Shown piece by piece: positions 43,923-51,452 of a stretch of 64,000 bases of DNA. Position numbers and translations under genes: made by a program. The DNA comes from Olsenella urininfantis (GTDB lineage Bacteria > Actinomycetota > Coriobacteriia > Coriobacteriales > Atopobiaceae). The stretch is from contig NZ_LT732540.1 in assembly GCF_900155635.1 (NCBI RefSeq), positions 1,197,275 to 1,261,274 on the forward strand. The letters run 5' to 3'. The notes under the pieces were generated by a model. It had not been told where the DNA came from, made no database searches, and saw only the letters and a program-made list of their open reading frames with translations. The stretch's first letter is position 1, and each line of letters opens with the position of its first letter.

Positions 43923-45061
43923 GCCACTGCCTCCTCACCCTTGGACATGCGCTCCTGGCGCTTGCGGTCGGCATCTGCGAACACCATCTTCCGGTAGGTG
44001 CCCGAGAGGAACTTCTCGGCCATGAGGAAGAGGACCATGACGCCCTCGAAGACCGAGACGAGGTCTATCTGCACACCGGCCTTGAACGACATGACCCATG
44101 CTCCCGTCCTGAAGTAGGCCAGGAATATGGCGGCTAGAGGCAGGTACTTGGGATTGTTGCGGGCGAAGATGGCCATGGTGACGCCGTCCCAGCCCCAGCC
44201 CATGAGCGAGGTCCACTGAAAGCGGTCGTAAAGCCCCAGCATCTGCACGGCACCGGTCATGCCACCTATGGCTCCGCCAATGAACTGCGAGGCAAGCGCC
44301 AGTCCAGAGACCCCCAGACCCATGCACTGGGCGAACTTGGGGTTCTGCCCCACCATGCGCAGGCCCGCGCCCATCCTCGTCTTGTAGAGCAGCAGGTAGC
44401 TTGCCGCCACCACCGCGGCCGCAAGGAGCAGGCCGGCGTGAATCCTCGTGCCGGCAAACAGGACGGGAAGGTGGGCGCAGGGGCCTATGGGAAGGGTATG
44501 CTGGCTCGAGGCCGGGTCCTTGAACACCCTGAAGAGGAAGAAGAGCCCCACGTAGAGGCAGACGTAGTTCATCATCAGCGTGGAGACCACGATGTTGGCC
44601 TTGAACTTGTACTGGAGCAACGCCGGAATGGCCATGACGAAGAAGCCCACGAGGCCGCCCAGAAGGATGCAGACCACAGGAGAGAGGACGGGCAGGTCTG
44701 GCACCAGATAGACGCCTGCCAGCGCGGCGGCAAGGCCGCCCAGGTAGATGGTCCCCTCGAGCCCCAGGTTGAACTGGTTCGCAGAGAACATGACGCAGAC
44801 TGCGGAGCCCGTCATCACCAGCGGGATGATGACCTCGACCATGTGCGAGAAGTAGGCGGTTCCCATGAAAGGCGCCGCCACGAAGTAGGCCAGCGCCTGG
44901 CCGGCGTCCTCGGTGGTGAGCACAACAAGGATCACGGCCACGGCCAGGCCGATGGCTATGGCCACGGCCATGCGCAGCATCTCGTGCTTCGACTGGACGC
45001 TCAGGGAGCGCAGGTGTCTCAGCAGCCTGGCGCACGCCTTTTCGCTAGACAATGTACGCAC
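43919..45061 (-). CDS. BMP-type nucleoside ABC transporter permease (NupP/YufP-like)
   Basis: A permease of about 380 residues with an N-terminal cytosolic segment, then around nine helices. Family features are 'FSANQFNLGLEGTIYLGGLA', 'LRMVGQNPKFAQCMGLGVSG' and 'FQWTSLMGWGWDGVTMAIFA'. The beginning overlaps the ATPase gene. GTG 45061 (GAGG upstream) or TTG 45052 (GGGAGGT upstream) are the credible starts; GTG 45079 is less so. The partner permease overlaps its stop. This overlap chain points to a single transcript. Confidence 0.88.
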   Translation of the reverse strand: MRTLSSEKACARLLRHLRSLSVQSKHEMLRMAVAIAIGLAVAVILVVLTTEDAGQALAYFVAAPFMGTAYFSHMVEVIIPLVMTGSAVCVMFSANQFNLGLEGTIYLGGLAAALAGVYLVPDLPVLSPVVCILLGGLVGFFVMAIPALLQYKFKANIVVSTLMMNYVCLYVGLFFLFRVFKDPASSQHTLPIGPCAHLPVLFAGTRIHAGLLLAAAVVAASYLLLYKTRMGAGLRMVGQNPKFAQCMGLGVSGLALASQFIGGAIGGMTGAVQMLGLYDRFQWTSLMGWGWDGVTMAIFARNNPKYLPLAAIFLAYFRTGAWVMSFKAGVQIDLVSVFEGVMVLFLMAEKFLSGTYRKMVFADADRKRQERMSKGEEAVA

Positions 45062-46598
45062 CTCCCACCTCTTCGTCACTCATCTTCCTCACGCCGAGCA
45101 TGTAGTAGCCCAGCTCCTCCTCGGTCACCTCTCCCGCGTCGGAGAAGTACGCGGACACCTCGCCGTCAAAGACCACCAGGAGGCGGTCCGAGAGGCTCAG
45201 GAGCTCGGAGAGGTCGGCGCTGACGAGCAGTATCGCGCTCCCGTCATCTCTCATCTGCACCAGCCGGCGACGGATGGAGTCGGAGGCGCCCACGTCTATG
45301 CCGCGCGTCGGCTGGTCGCAGACGATGAGGTTGGTCTTGCCCGTGAGCTCCCGGGCCACGACCACCTTCTGGATGTTGCCCCCCGAGAGCATGCCCACGC
45401 TCTGCTCGGGACCGTCGCATAGGACCGAGAAGCCCTCTATCCAGGCATTGGTGTCCTCGCTGATCGCCTCGGCATCAAGCAGGGGGCCCTTGTTGTAGCG
45501 AGCCAGGCCGAGCTTGTCCGCAATCATGTTCTCCTTGATGGAGAGGTTGGCGGCGATGCCCAGGGCCATGCGGTCCTCGGGGATGTACGCCAGGCCGCGG
45601 TCGCGCAGCTCGCGGACGCTCTTGCCGCACAGCTCCTCGCCCAGCATGGTGAGGCTGCCCGAGCCCGAGGAACCGAACCCGGTGATGGCGTCCACGATAG
45701 GTGCCTGGCCATTGCCCTCGACGCCCGCGATGCCCACGATCTCTCCGGCCCTCACGGAGAACGAGACGTCGTTGACCACACGCTTGCCGTCCCTGTCGAA
45801 CAGCACCAGGCTCTTGGCGGCGAGCACGGCCTCGCCCGGCCGCGAGGGCGCCTTGGGGATGCGGCTGTCCACGTCCACGCCCACCATGAGGCGGGAGATG
45901 TCCGCCTCGCTCACCCCCCTCACGTCATAGGTGCCAACGGTGTGGCCGCGCCTGATGACCGTCAGGCGATCGCAGAGGGACTTCACCTCGCCCAGCTTGT
46001 GGGAGATGAAGATGATGGTATGCCCCGACTCCCTGAGCGACCTCAGCTGCGCGAAGAGCTCGTCGGTCTCCTGGGGCGTGAGCACGGCGGTGGGCTCGTC
46101 CAAGATCAGTATCTCGGCACCGCGGACGAGGGCCTTGAGTATCTCGACCTTCTGCTTGACGCCCACCGTCAGGTCCTTTATGCGGGCCGTCGGGTCGACG
46201 TCGAATCCGTACTTCTCGCAGACCTCCCTCGTCATTGCCATGGCCCTCCCGGCATCGAAGCGAAGGCCCGCCCTGGGCTCTATGCCCAGCGTCACGTTCT
46301 CCGCGACGGTGAGGGACGGCACCAGCATGAAGTGCTGGAACACCATGCCGATGCCATGGGAGATGGCCACCTGCGGGGAGCTGAGCTTGACCTCGCTGCC
46401 CCGCACGATGATCCTGCCCTCGTTGGGCTGCTCCACGCCATATATCTGCTTCATCAGCGTGGACTTCCCGGCGCCGTTCTCGCCGCAGATGGCATGGATC
46501 TCGCCCTTGCGGGCGGAGAAGTTCACGTCGTCGTTGGCCATGATGCCGTTGTCGTAGACCTTTGTGATGTGCTCGAGCCTGAGGAAGTCTTCGTCCAC
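45045..46598 (-). CDS. BMP-type nucleoside ABC transporter ATPase, two ABC domains (NupO/YufO-like)
   Basis: A 517-residue tandem ABC protein like RbsA. The first domain has Walker A GENGAGKST, Q-loop 'GMVFQHFMLVPSLTVAENV', a poorly conserved signature (LTVGVKQKVEILKALV) and Walker B ILILDEPTAVL. The second has GIAGVEGNGQAP as a degenerate Walker A, LSGGNIQKVVVAREL and LIVCDQPTRGID. That asymmetry is normal in sugar/nucleoside importers. The start is GTG 46598, behind AGGAGATG. Confidence 0.93.
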   Translation of the reverse strand: MDEDFLRLEHITKVYDNGIMANDDVNFSARKGEIHAICGENGAGKSTLMKQIYGVEQPNEGRIIVRGSEVKLSSPQVAISHGIGMVFQHFMLVPSLTVAENVTLGIEPRAGLRFDAGRAMAMTREVCEKYGFDVDPTARIKDLTVGVKQKVEILKALVRGAEILILDEPTAVLTPQETDELFAQLRSLRESGHTIIFISHKLGEVKSLCDRLTVIRRGHTVGTYDVRGVSEADISRLMVGVDVDSRIPKAPSRPGEAVLAAKSLVLFDRDGKRVVNDVSFSVRAGEIVGIAGVEGNGQAPIVDAITGFGSSGSGSLTMLGEELCGKSVRELRDRGLAYIPEDRMALGIAANLSIKENMIADKLGLARYNKGPLLDAEAISEDTNAWIEGFSVLCDGPEQSVGMLSGGNIQKVVVARELTGKTNLIVCDQPTRGIDVGASDSIRRRLVQMRDDGSAILLVSADLSELLSLSDRLLVVFDGEVSAYFSDAGEVTEEELGYYMLGVRKMSDEEVGGAYIV

Positions 46599-46697
46599 GG
46601 GGTCATCTCCTCACATCTGCCCGCATGCGAGGCGCATGGCGGCCACCGCCGTCTGCCCCGGTCGGCGGTGAGGCGGTGGCCGCGGCCTCTCGGGCTG

Positions 46698-47774
46698 CTA
46701 GAAGGCGGTGTCCACCTTGATGGTGCCGGCGATGATCTCCTCACGGGCCTTGTCGATGCCTGCGATCTGCTCCTCGCTGAGGACCTTCTTGGTGGTGTCG
46801 GTCACGGCAAAGCCCACGCCGTCCTTGTCCAGGCCGTAGGTCTCCAGCTTGCCGTAGGGCAGCTTGCCCTCGAGCTCCTGGCCGGCAGCCTCGAGAAAGC
46901 TGGCGTCCACGTTCTTGAGCATGGAGGTGAGGGTGCAGGCGGCCTTGTCGGCCTGGCCCTGCGAGCTCCAGTACTCGCCCTGGTTGCCGTCGACGCCAAT
47001 CACGTAGTGGCCCTCGCCCATCTCAACCGCAGCATCGAAGGCACCTAGGCCGCAGCTGCTGCAGCAGGAGAAGATCACGTCGTTGCCCTGCTGGTAGAGG
47101 GCCTTGGCATGGTCGTGCCCCACGGTGGAGTCGCTGAAGCTCTGCGTCCAGTCCGCGACGACCTCGATGGAGGGGTTGACGGCCATGGCCCCCTGCTTGT
47201 AGCCGACGAAGAAGTCCTGGAGTACCTTGTTCTCCATGCCGCCCATGAAGGCCACCTTGCCGGTCTTGCTGGCATAGGCAGCCGCCATGCCCACGAGGTA
47301 GGAACCCTCGTTCTGGGCGTAGAGCATGCCGTAGACGTTGTCGTGCGGCTTTGCGGAGAAGTCCCATGCCTCGTCAAAGAACCAGATCTTGGTGTCAGGG
47401 TACTGGGTCGCGATCTTGTCGGCGTAATCGACCATGTCGAAGGTGCCCATGATCATGATGTCCCAGCCCTCGGAGGCAATGTCAAGGGCCGTGGACTCCC
47501 AGACAGAGGTGTCGTAGGTCATCTCGCGAACGTCGGTCACGAACTTGTCCCCGTACTTGTCGGAGATCAGCTTCATGCCGTTGTCCCCGGAGTCGAAGAA
47601 GGACTTGTCCCCGAGGGTTCCGTTGATGACGTAGACGATGCGCTTCTTGGAATCGCCGTCCGCGCCCGCAGGCTTCTCCGCGCCAGTCTGCGCGCCACAG
47701 GCGCTCAGCCCCAGGCCCAAGAAGCCCGCACCGCTTGCCGCCAGGAACTGCCTTCTGCTCATCTTCTCCTGCAT
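46698..47774 (-). CDS. BMP-family nucleoside-binding lipoprotein
   Basis: A 358-residue substrate-binding protein of the basic membrane protein (PnrA/Med) family that delivers purine nucleosides to the ABC importer. It has a twin-arginine-type lipoprotein signal (MSRRQFLAASGAGFLGLGLS, then AC as the lipobox end), followed by a disordered Gly/Asp/Lys linker. The mature part shows VINGTLGDKSFFDSGDNGM, KVAFMGGMENKVLQDFFVGY and VIGVDGNQGEYW. It is anchored outside the membrane and lies upstream of the ATPase and permeases. Confidence 0.93.
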   Translation of the reverse strand: MQEKMSRRQFLAASGAGFLGLGLSACGAQTGAEKPAGADGDSKKRIVYVINGTLGDKSFFDSGDNGMKLISDKYGDKFVTDVREMTYDTSVWESTALDIASEGWDIMIMGTFDMVDYADKIATQYPDTKIWFFDEAWDFSAKPHDNVYGMLYAQNEGSYLVGMAAAYASKTGKVAFMGGMENKVLQDFFVGYKQGAMAVNPSIEVVADWTQSFSDSTVGHDHAKALYQQGNDVIFSCCSSCGLGAFDAAVEMGEGHYVIGVDGNQGEYWSSQGQADKAACTLTSMLKNVDASFLEAAGQELEGKLPYGKLETYGLDKDGVGFAVTDTTKKVLSEEQIAGIDKAREEIIAGTIKVDTAF

Positions 47775-47838
47775 TGCCTTGCCCCTTCTCCTTGTCGCGA
47801 TGAATCTGACCCTGCGTGGCGGGACCTACCTATCGTCT

Positions 47839-49230
47839 CTACTCCGCAAGGCTTCGTGCCACAGCAGCCGTCCGCTCGGACAGACGGCGGATGCTCAACA
47901 CCTTCATGTCACGCACGTAGGTGTCGAGGCGGTCCCCAAAGGGCTCGACCCAGTAGCTGGGTATCGCCTCGAAGCCGAACATGGTGCCCCACACGGTCAT
48001 GACCTGGGCGGCGACGCAGTCCACGTCCTGTCCGCAGCCACCACAGATCTCGAGCGTGCGCAGGAAGTCGCCGTTTCCAAACCATAGGGCGATTACCTCG
48101 ATGGCGGCGTTGGGGTACGCATGGACCCAGTTGTATCGCTCCAGCTCCTTCTCGCAGGGACGCCAGGCATCGAGCCAGCTGTCGTTGGCACGGCACTGCT
48201 CGAGGGCGAGGCTGACCACGTGGTGGTACTGGCTGTCCGAGGGGATGAGCGCGATGGCGTCCTCCACCAGCTTGCGCACGTCCCTCTCGTAGAACGCCAT
48301 GGAGCAGAGCAGGGCGTTGAAGACCTCTCCCAGGATGCCGTTGTGGCAGTGGGAGATCTCGCCGTCGTGGAAGGCCGCCTGCGCGGCCATGAAGGGGTTG
48401 CCGGGATATATCTGCCCGCATATGGCCCCACGCATCTGGGCGCCGATCCACTCGCGGTAGGGGTTGTTGAAGCGGCCGCTCTCGGGCGGCATGATGCCGC
48501 AGCGCAGGTTGCGCAGAGCCATGTCCTCGGCGGACCAGCCGAAGCCGATGCGGCTCATCCACTCGTAGGCGATGTCGTGGTTGGTGGTCTCCCTGCCCTT
48601 ACCCTCGTAGGCGACAAGGAGGGCAAGCTCGTAGGTGATGTCGTCGTTGTAGGTGTTGGGCTTGCGCACGTAGCCCTCCACGTTACCGTACGCCTTCCTG
48701 ATGTTGTCGGTGGTGTAGCCCTCCACGCAGGTGCCGTAGGCACCCCCTATGATCTGGCACATCCAGCCCGCATGGATGCGGTCGAGGAGGTCGTCGCCCA
48801 TGTCCAGGCTGGTCGGCTCGGGGATGCTCACCGCGCGCGCGTAGTCCTCGAAGCTGTCGTAGAGCCCGAACTTCCAGTAGTCGGAGCTCGGGTCCACCTT
48901 CGCGTTGCGACAGCCCTCGTAGAGCGCATGAGTCGCGCGGTGAAGGCCCACGATGTCATCGCTGGCGATGGCCGTGAAGCCATCCATCAGCAGGCGGTCG
49001 GCGTTCTCGACCTTCATTCCCAGGTTCTCGGTTGCCTGGATCGCTGCCACCGCGAGAACCTCGCGAGCGAGCGAGCCGGGGACCTGGGACCCCCAGTAGA
49101 TCTTTACGGCCGCATCAAGGCGGTCGTCCACGTCCGTGGCCTGTTCCTCCCAGAGGACCTCGTTGTCGTTCGCGAGGACGCGCGGAATCTGGTTGTCCCT
49201 GATGCGTCGCTCGAATTCCCATGCCCTCAT
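47839..49230 (-). CDS. ADP-ribosylglycohydrolase-family protein
   Basis: A 463-residue protein with an N-terminal helical extension (about 1-150) and a DraG-type all-helical domain. Metal-binding acidic sets are seen in 'DRIHAGWMCQIIGGAYGTCV', YNDDITYELALL and, near the C-terminus, GCGQDVDCVAAQVMTVWGTM, where the family has a D-x-D pair. DraG-family enzymes cleave ADP-ribose or related N-glycosidic bonds from proteins or metabolites. As first gene of a nucleoside import and ribose-recycling operon it is more likely a metabolic N-ribosyl hydrolase than a protein-modification eraser; that is inference. ATG 49230 is the start. Confidence 0.85.
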   Translation of the reverse strand: MRAWEFERRIRDNQIPRVLANDNEVLWEEQATDVDDRLDAAVKIYWGSQVPGSLAREVLAVAAIQATENLGMKVENADRLLMDGFTAIASDDIVGLHRATHALYEGCRNAKVDPSSDYWKFGLYDSFEDYARAVSIPEPTSLDMGDDLLDRIHAGWMCQIIGGAYGTCVEGYTTDNIRKAYGNVEGYVRKPNTYNDDITYELALLVAYEGKGRETTNHDIAYEWMSRIGFGWSAEDMALRNLRCGIMPPESGRFNNPYREWIGAQMRGAICGQIYPGNPFMAAQAAFHDGEISHCHNGILGEVFNALLCSMAFYERDVRKLVEDAIALIPSDSQYHHVVSLALEQCRANDSWLDAWRPCEKELERYNWVHAYPNAAIEVIALWFGNGDFLRTLEICGGCGQDVDCVAAQVMTVWGTMFGFEAIPSYWVEPFGDRLDTYVRDMKVLSIRRLSERTAAVARSLAE

Positions 49231-49268
49231 GCTTTCCAGCCTTTCGCGAACCAGTAGCTTGGATTTAA

Positions 49269-49293
49269 GAAAACATTTTCCTAAAACATTTTC
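49269..49293. promoter_or_regulatory. Tandem candidate operator sites in divergent promoter region
   Basis: GAAAACATTTTC (49269-49280) and AAAACATTTTC (49283-49293) are near-palindromic direct repeats. They lie 39 bases upstream of the ADP-ribosylglycohydrolase gene, and TATATT (49312-49317), a -10 candidate for the divergent regulator, follows. This is the only AT-rich stretch around. Confidence 0.55.
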
Positions 49294-49425
49294 TTTCCTT
49301 TTCGCACATGGTATATTGGCCAGGGGCGACTCGGGCGCCCCGAAGTGCCAGCGGTATTTTTTTGCTGGTGGGCGTTGAGGCACGCAGGCCACACGGCTTT
49401 GCCACGGAACGGACGGGAGACCCCC

Positions 49426-51324
49426 TTGGACATCAAGGAAATCGCTCGGCTGGCTGGGGTCTCGCCCGCAACGGTGTCCAAGGTCATAAACCGCAAGGAC
49501 GAGAGCATCAGCGAGAGGACCCGCAAGAAGGTGCTCGAGACGGTGCGCCAGCATCACTACGTCCCCTACTCATCCAACGCCTCGAAGCAAAACGCGAGCT
49601 GGACCATCTGCGTCGTGCTGAGGGAGCCCGTCTCGTCGGACTCCATGCTGGACGGCATCATCCGCGCGGCCCAGGGGCGCGGATACGTCGTCACCGTCTT
49701 CGACAGCTACTCGAGCCTGGAGCAGGAGCGTGCGAACATCGATGCGGCCTGCGCCAGCGGCTGCGCGGGCGTCATCTGGGAGCAGGTGGGAGAGCAGAGC
49801 GCGGCGCTGCTTCCCAAGCTGGAGAAGCATGGCGTCTCCTGCCTGCCCATCGGCGTGTACGGCGGGGAGGGGTCTCTGCTGCAGCCCTACTTCAACGCCG
49901 CGTATCGCATGTGCTTGGAGCTCGTCTCTCTGGGGCACACGCGGCTGGGCTGCCTGCTCTCGCGCGGGCGCCGCACGGAGGAGTTCCTCGCGGGATACAG
50001 GCGCTGCCTCGAGGAGCATGGCATCGCCTTCCGGCAGGAGCTCGTGTTCGAGGAGGTCGGCCGGGACCTGGCCCAGGCCGTGGCGACCCACGAGGTCACT
50101 GCGGTGGTCTCGTCGCACTTCCGCAGCGCCACCCAGTTCTCGCAGCTGATGGGCACGCTGCGCCACCAGATCCCCCTGGACGTGTCACTCGTCTCGCTCT
50201 GCAACGACAACACCTCGACCCTGGTGAACCTTGACGGAGTGGAGATATCCACCTGCTCCATCCACAATGCGGACTACGGGTCGTTCCTCTGCGACAAGCT
50301 CCTCGCGGCCATCGAGGGGGAGGAGGAGCCGCCCCCCTTCGAGCAGAGCTTCGAGCTGGACAACTCCAGCACGGTCGCCGTGCCCTCTCGTGAGGGCAAC
50401 GAGAAGGTCCTGGTGGTGGGCAGCCTCCACGCCGACAGCTACATGCTCATGCCCACGCTCCCCCGCGGGGGCGTGACCACGAGCGCCAAGGAGAGCCAGA
50501 CCTGCCCGGGAGGCAAGGCGGCGAACCAGGCCGTGGGCGTGGCCAAGCTGGGGCATCGCGTTGCCGTAGTGGGCAACGTGGGCTGCGACCTGGACGCAGA
50601 CTCCTTCTACCGGGAGTTCAAGCGCTGGGGCGTGCATAGCACGGGGGTGCACCGCGTCCAGAACCTGGGAACCGGCAAGGCGCTCATCTTCACGGACCAG
50701 CGGGGCGAGTCCATGATCTCCATCCTCTCCGGGGCGAACTCGACCCTCTCCGCGTCAGAGATCCGCAACCGCGCCGCAGAGTTCGAGGACGCGCGGCTCT
50801 GCCTTGTGCAGACCGAGATACCGCTGGCAGCCGTGAGGGAGGCCTGCCTCATGGCCCGCGAGCGGAACATCCCCACCATCTTGAAGCCCTCGTCGTGCTC
50901 GGAGCTTCCGGATGACATTCTCGCGCTCGTGGACTACCTCGTTCCCAACGAGCGGGAGCTCGATGACATCCTCCCCGGCACGGGCGACCTGCGCACGAAG
51001 GCCCGAAGCCTGCTGGAGAGGGGGCCGCGTGCCGTGATCGTGACCCTTGGCGACAGGGGCTGCCTCCTCTGCGCCCGCGACGAGGAGCGCTATTATCCAG
51101 CGTGCAACTTCCGCGCCGTGGATGACACGGGCGCCTGCGACGCCTTCATCAGCGCGCTCTCCTCGTACCTGCTCTATGGCTCCAGCCTCGACCAGGCAAT
51201 ACGCATCGCAAGCTATGCGGCGGGCTACAGCATCACGAAATACGGGGTCATCCCGTCTCTCATCGACCGCTTCAACCTGGAGATCGCCATCTCGGATGGG
51301 TCGGTCGGACAGACGCGCGCATGA
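49426..51324 (+). CDS. LacI-type regulator fused to a PfkB-family (ribokinase-like) kinase
   Basis: A 632-residue fusion. Residues 1-53 form a LacI helix-turn-helix (IKEIARLAGVSPATVSKVIN). Residues about 58-320 form the periplasmic-binding-like effector domain. From about 326 to 625 follows a complete PfkB domain with TCPGGKAANQAVGVAKLG (signature 1) and DDTGACDAFISAL (signature 2, catalytic Asp kept, GAGD read as GACD). The start I prefer is TTG 49426, directly before the HTH and behind GGGAG; GTG 49345 adds 27 residues without similarity. It is divergent from the nucleoside operon and probably senses a sugar or nucleoside that it may also phosphorylate. Confidence 0.9.
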   Translation: MDIKEIARLAGVSPATVSKVINRKDESISERTRKKVLETVRQHHYVPYSSNASKQNASWTICVVLREPVSSDSMLDGIIRAAQGRGYVVTVFDSYSSLEQERANIDAACASGCAGVIWEQVGEQSAALLPKLEKHGVSCLPIGVYGGEGSLLQPYFNAAYRMCLELVSLGHTRLGCLLSRGRRTEEFLAGYRRCLEEHGIAFRQELVFEEVGRDLAQAVATHEVTAVVSSHFRSATQFSQLMGTLRHQIPLDVSLVSLCNDNTSTLVNLDGVEISTCSIHNADYGSFLCDKLLAAIEGEEEPPPFEQSFELDNSSTVAVPSREGNEKVLVVGSLHADSYMLMPTLPRGGVTTSAKESQTCPGGKAANQAVGVAKLGHRVAVVGNVGCDLDADSFYREFKRWGVHSTGVHRVQNLGTGKALIFTDQRGESMISILSGANSTLSASEIRNRAAEFEDARLCLVQTEIPLAAVREACLMARERNIPTILKPSSCSELPDDILALVDYLVPNERELDDILPGTGDLRTKARSLLERGPRAVIVTLGDRGCLLCARDEERYYPACNFRAVDDTGACDAFISALSSYLLYGSSLDQAIRIASYAAGYSITKYGVIPSLIDRFNLEIAISDGSVGQTRA

Positions 51325-51333
51325 GCATGAGGC

Positions 51334-51421
51334 CCGCAGGGAAAATTCTCCTGTGGCATCTTCATAATTCACCTGGTCATATGTAGACAAGGCCCTCAGG
51401 AAAAAATTTCCTGAGGGCCCT
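51334..51421. repeat. Double-hairpin repeat, copy 2
   Basis: Hairpin 1 (51334-51356), linker CATAATTCACCTGGTCATAT and hairpin 2 (51389-51421) are nearly identical to copy 1. It begins 10 bases after the fusion-gene stop and ends 32 bases from the convergent ABC permease stop, so it sits where a bidirectional terminator is needed. Confidence 0.85.
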
Positions 51422-51452
51422 CACGCTTCCTTGGGAGAGAGGTGGCAGCCCC

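Noticed and set aside
51334..51421. Insertion sequence
   Set aside because: No transposase and only about 90 bp; a non-autonomous element is possible but unproven.
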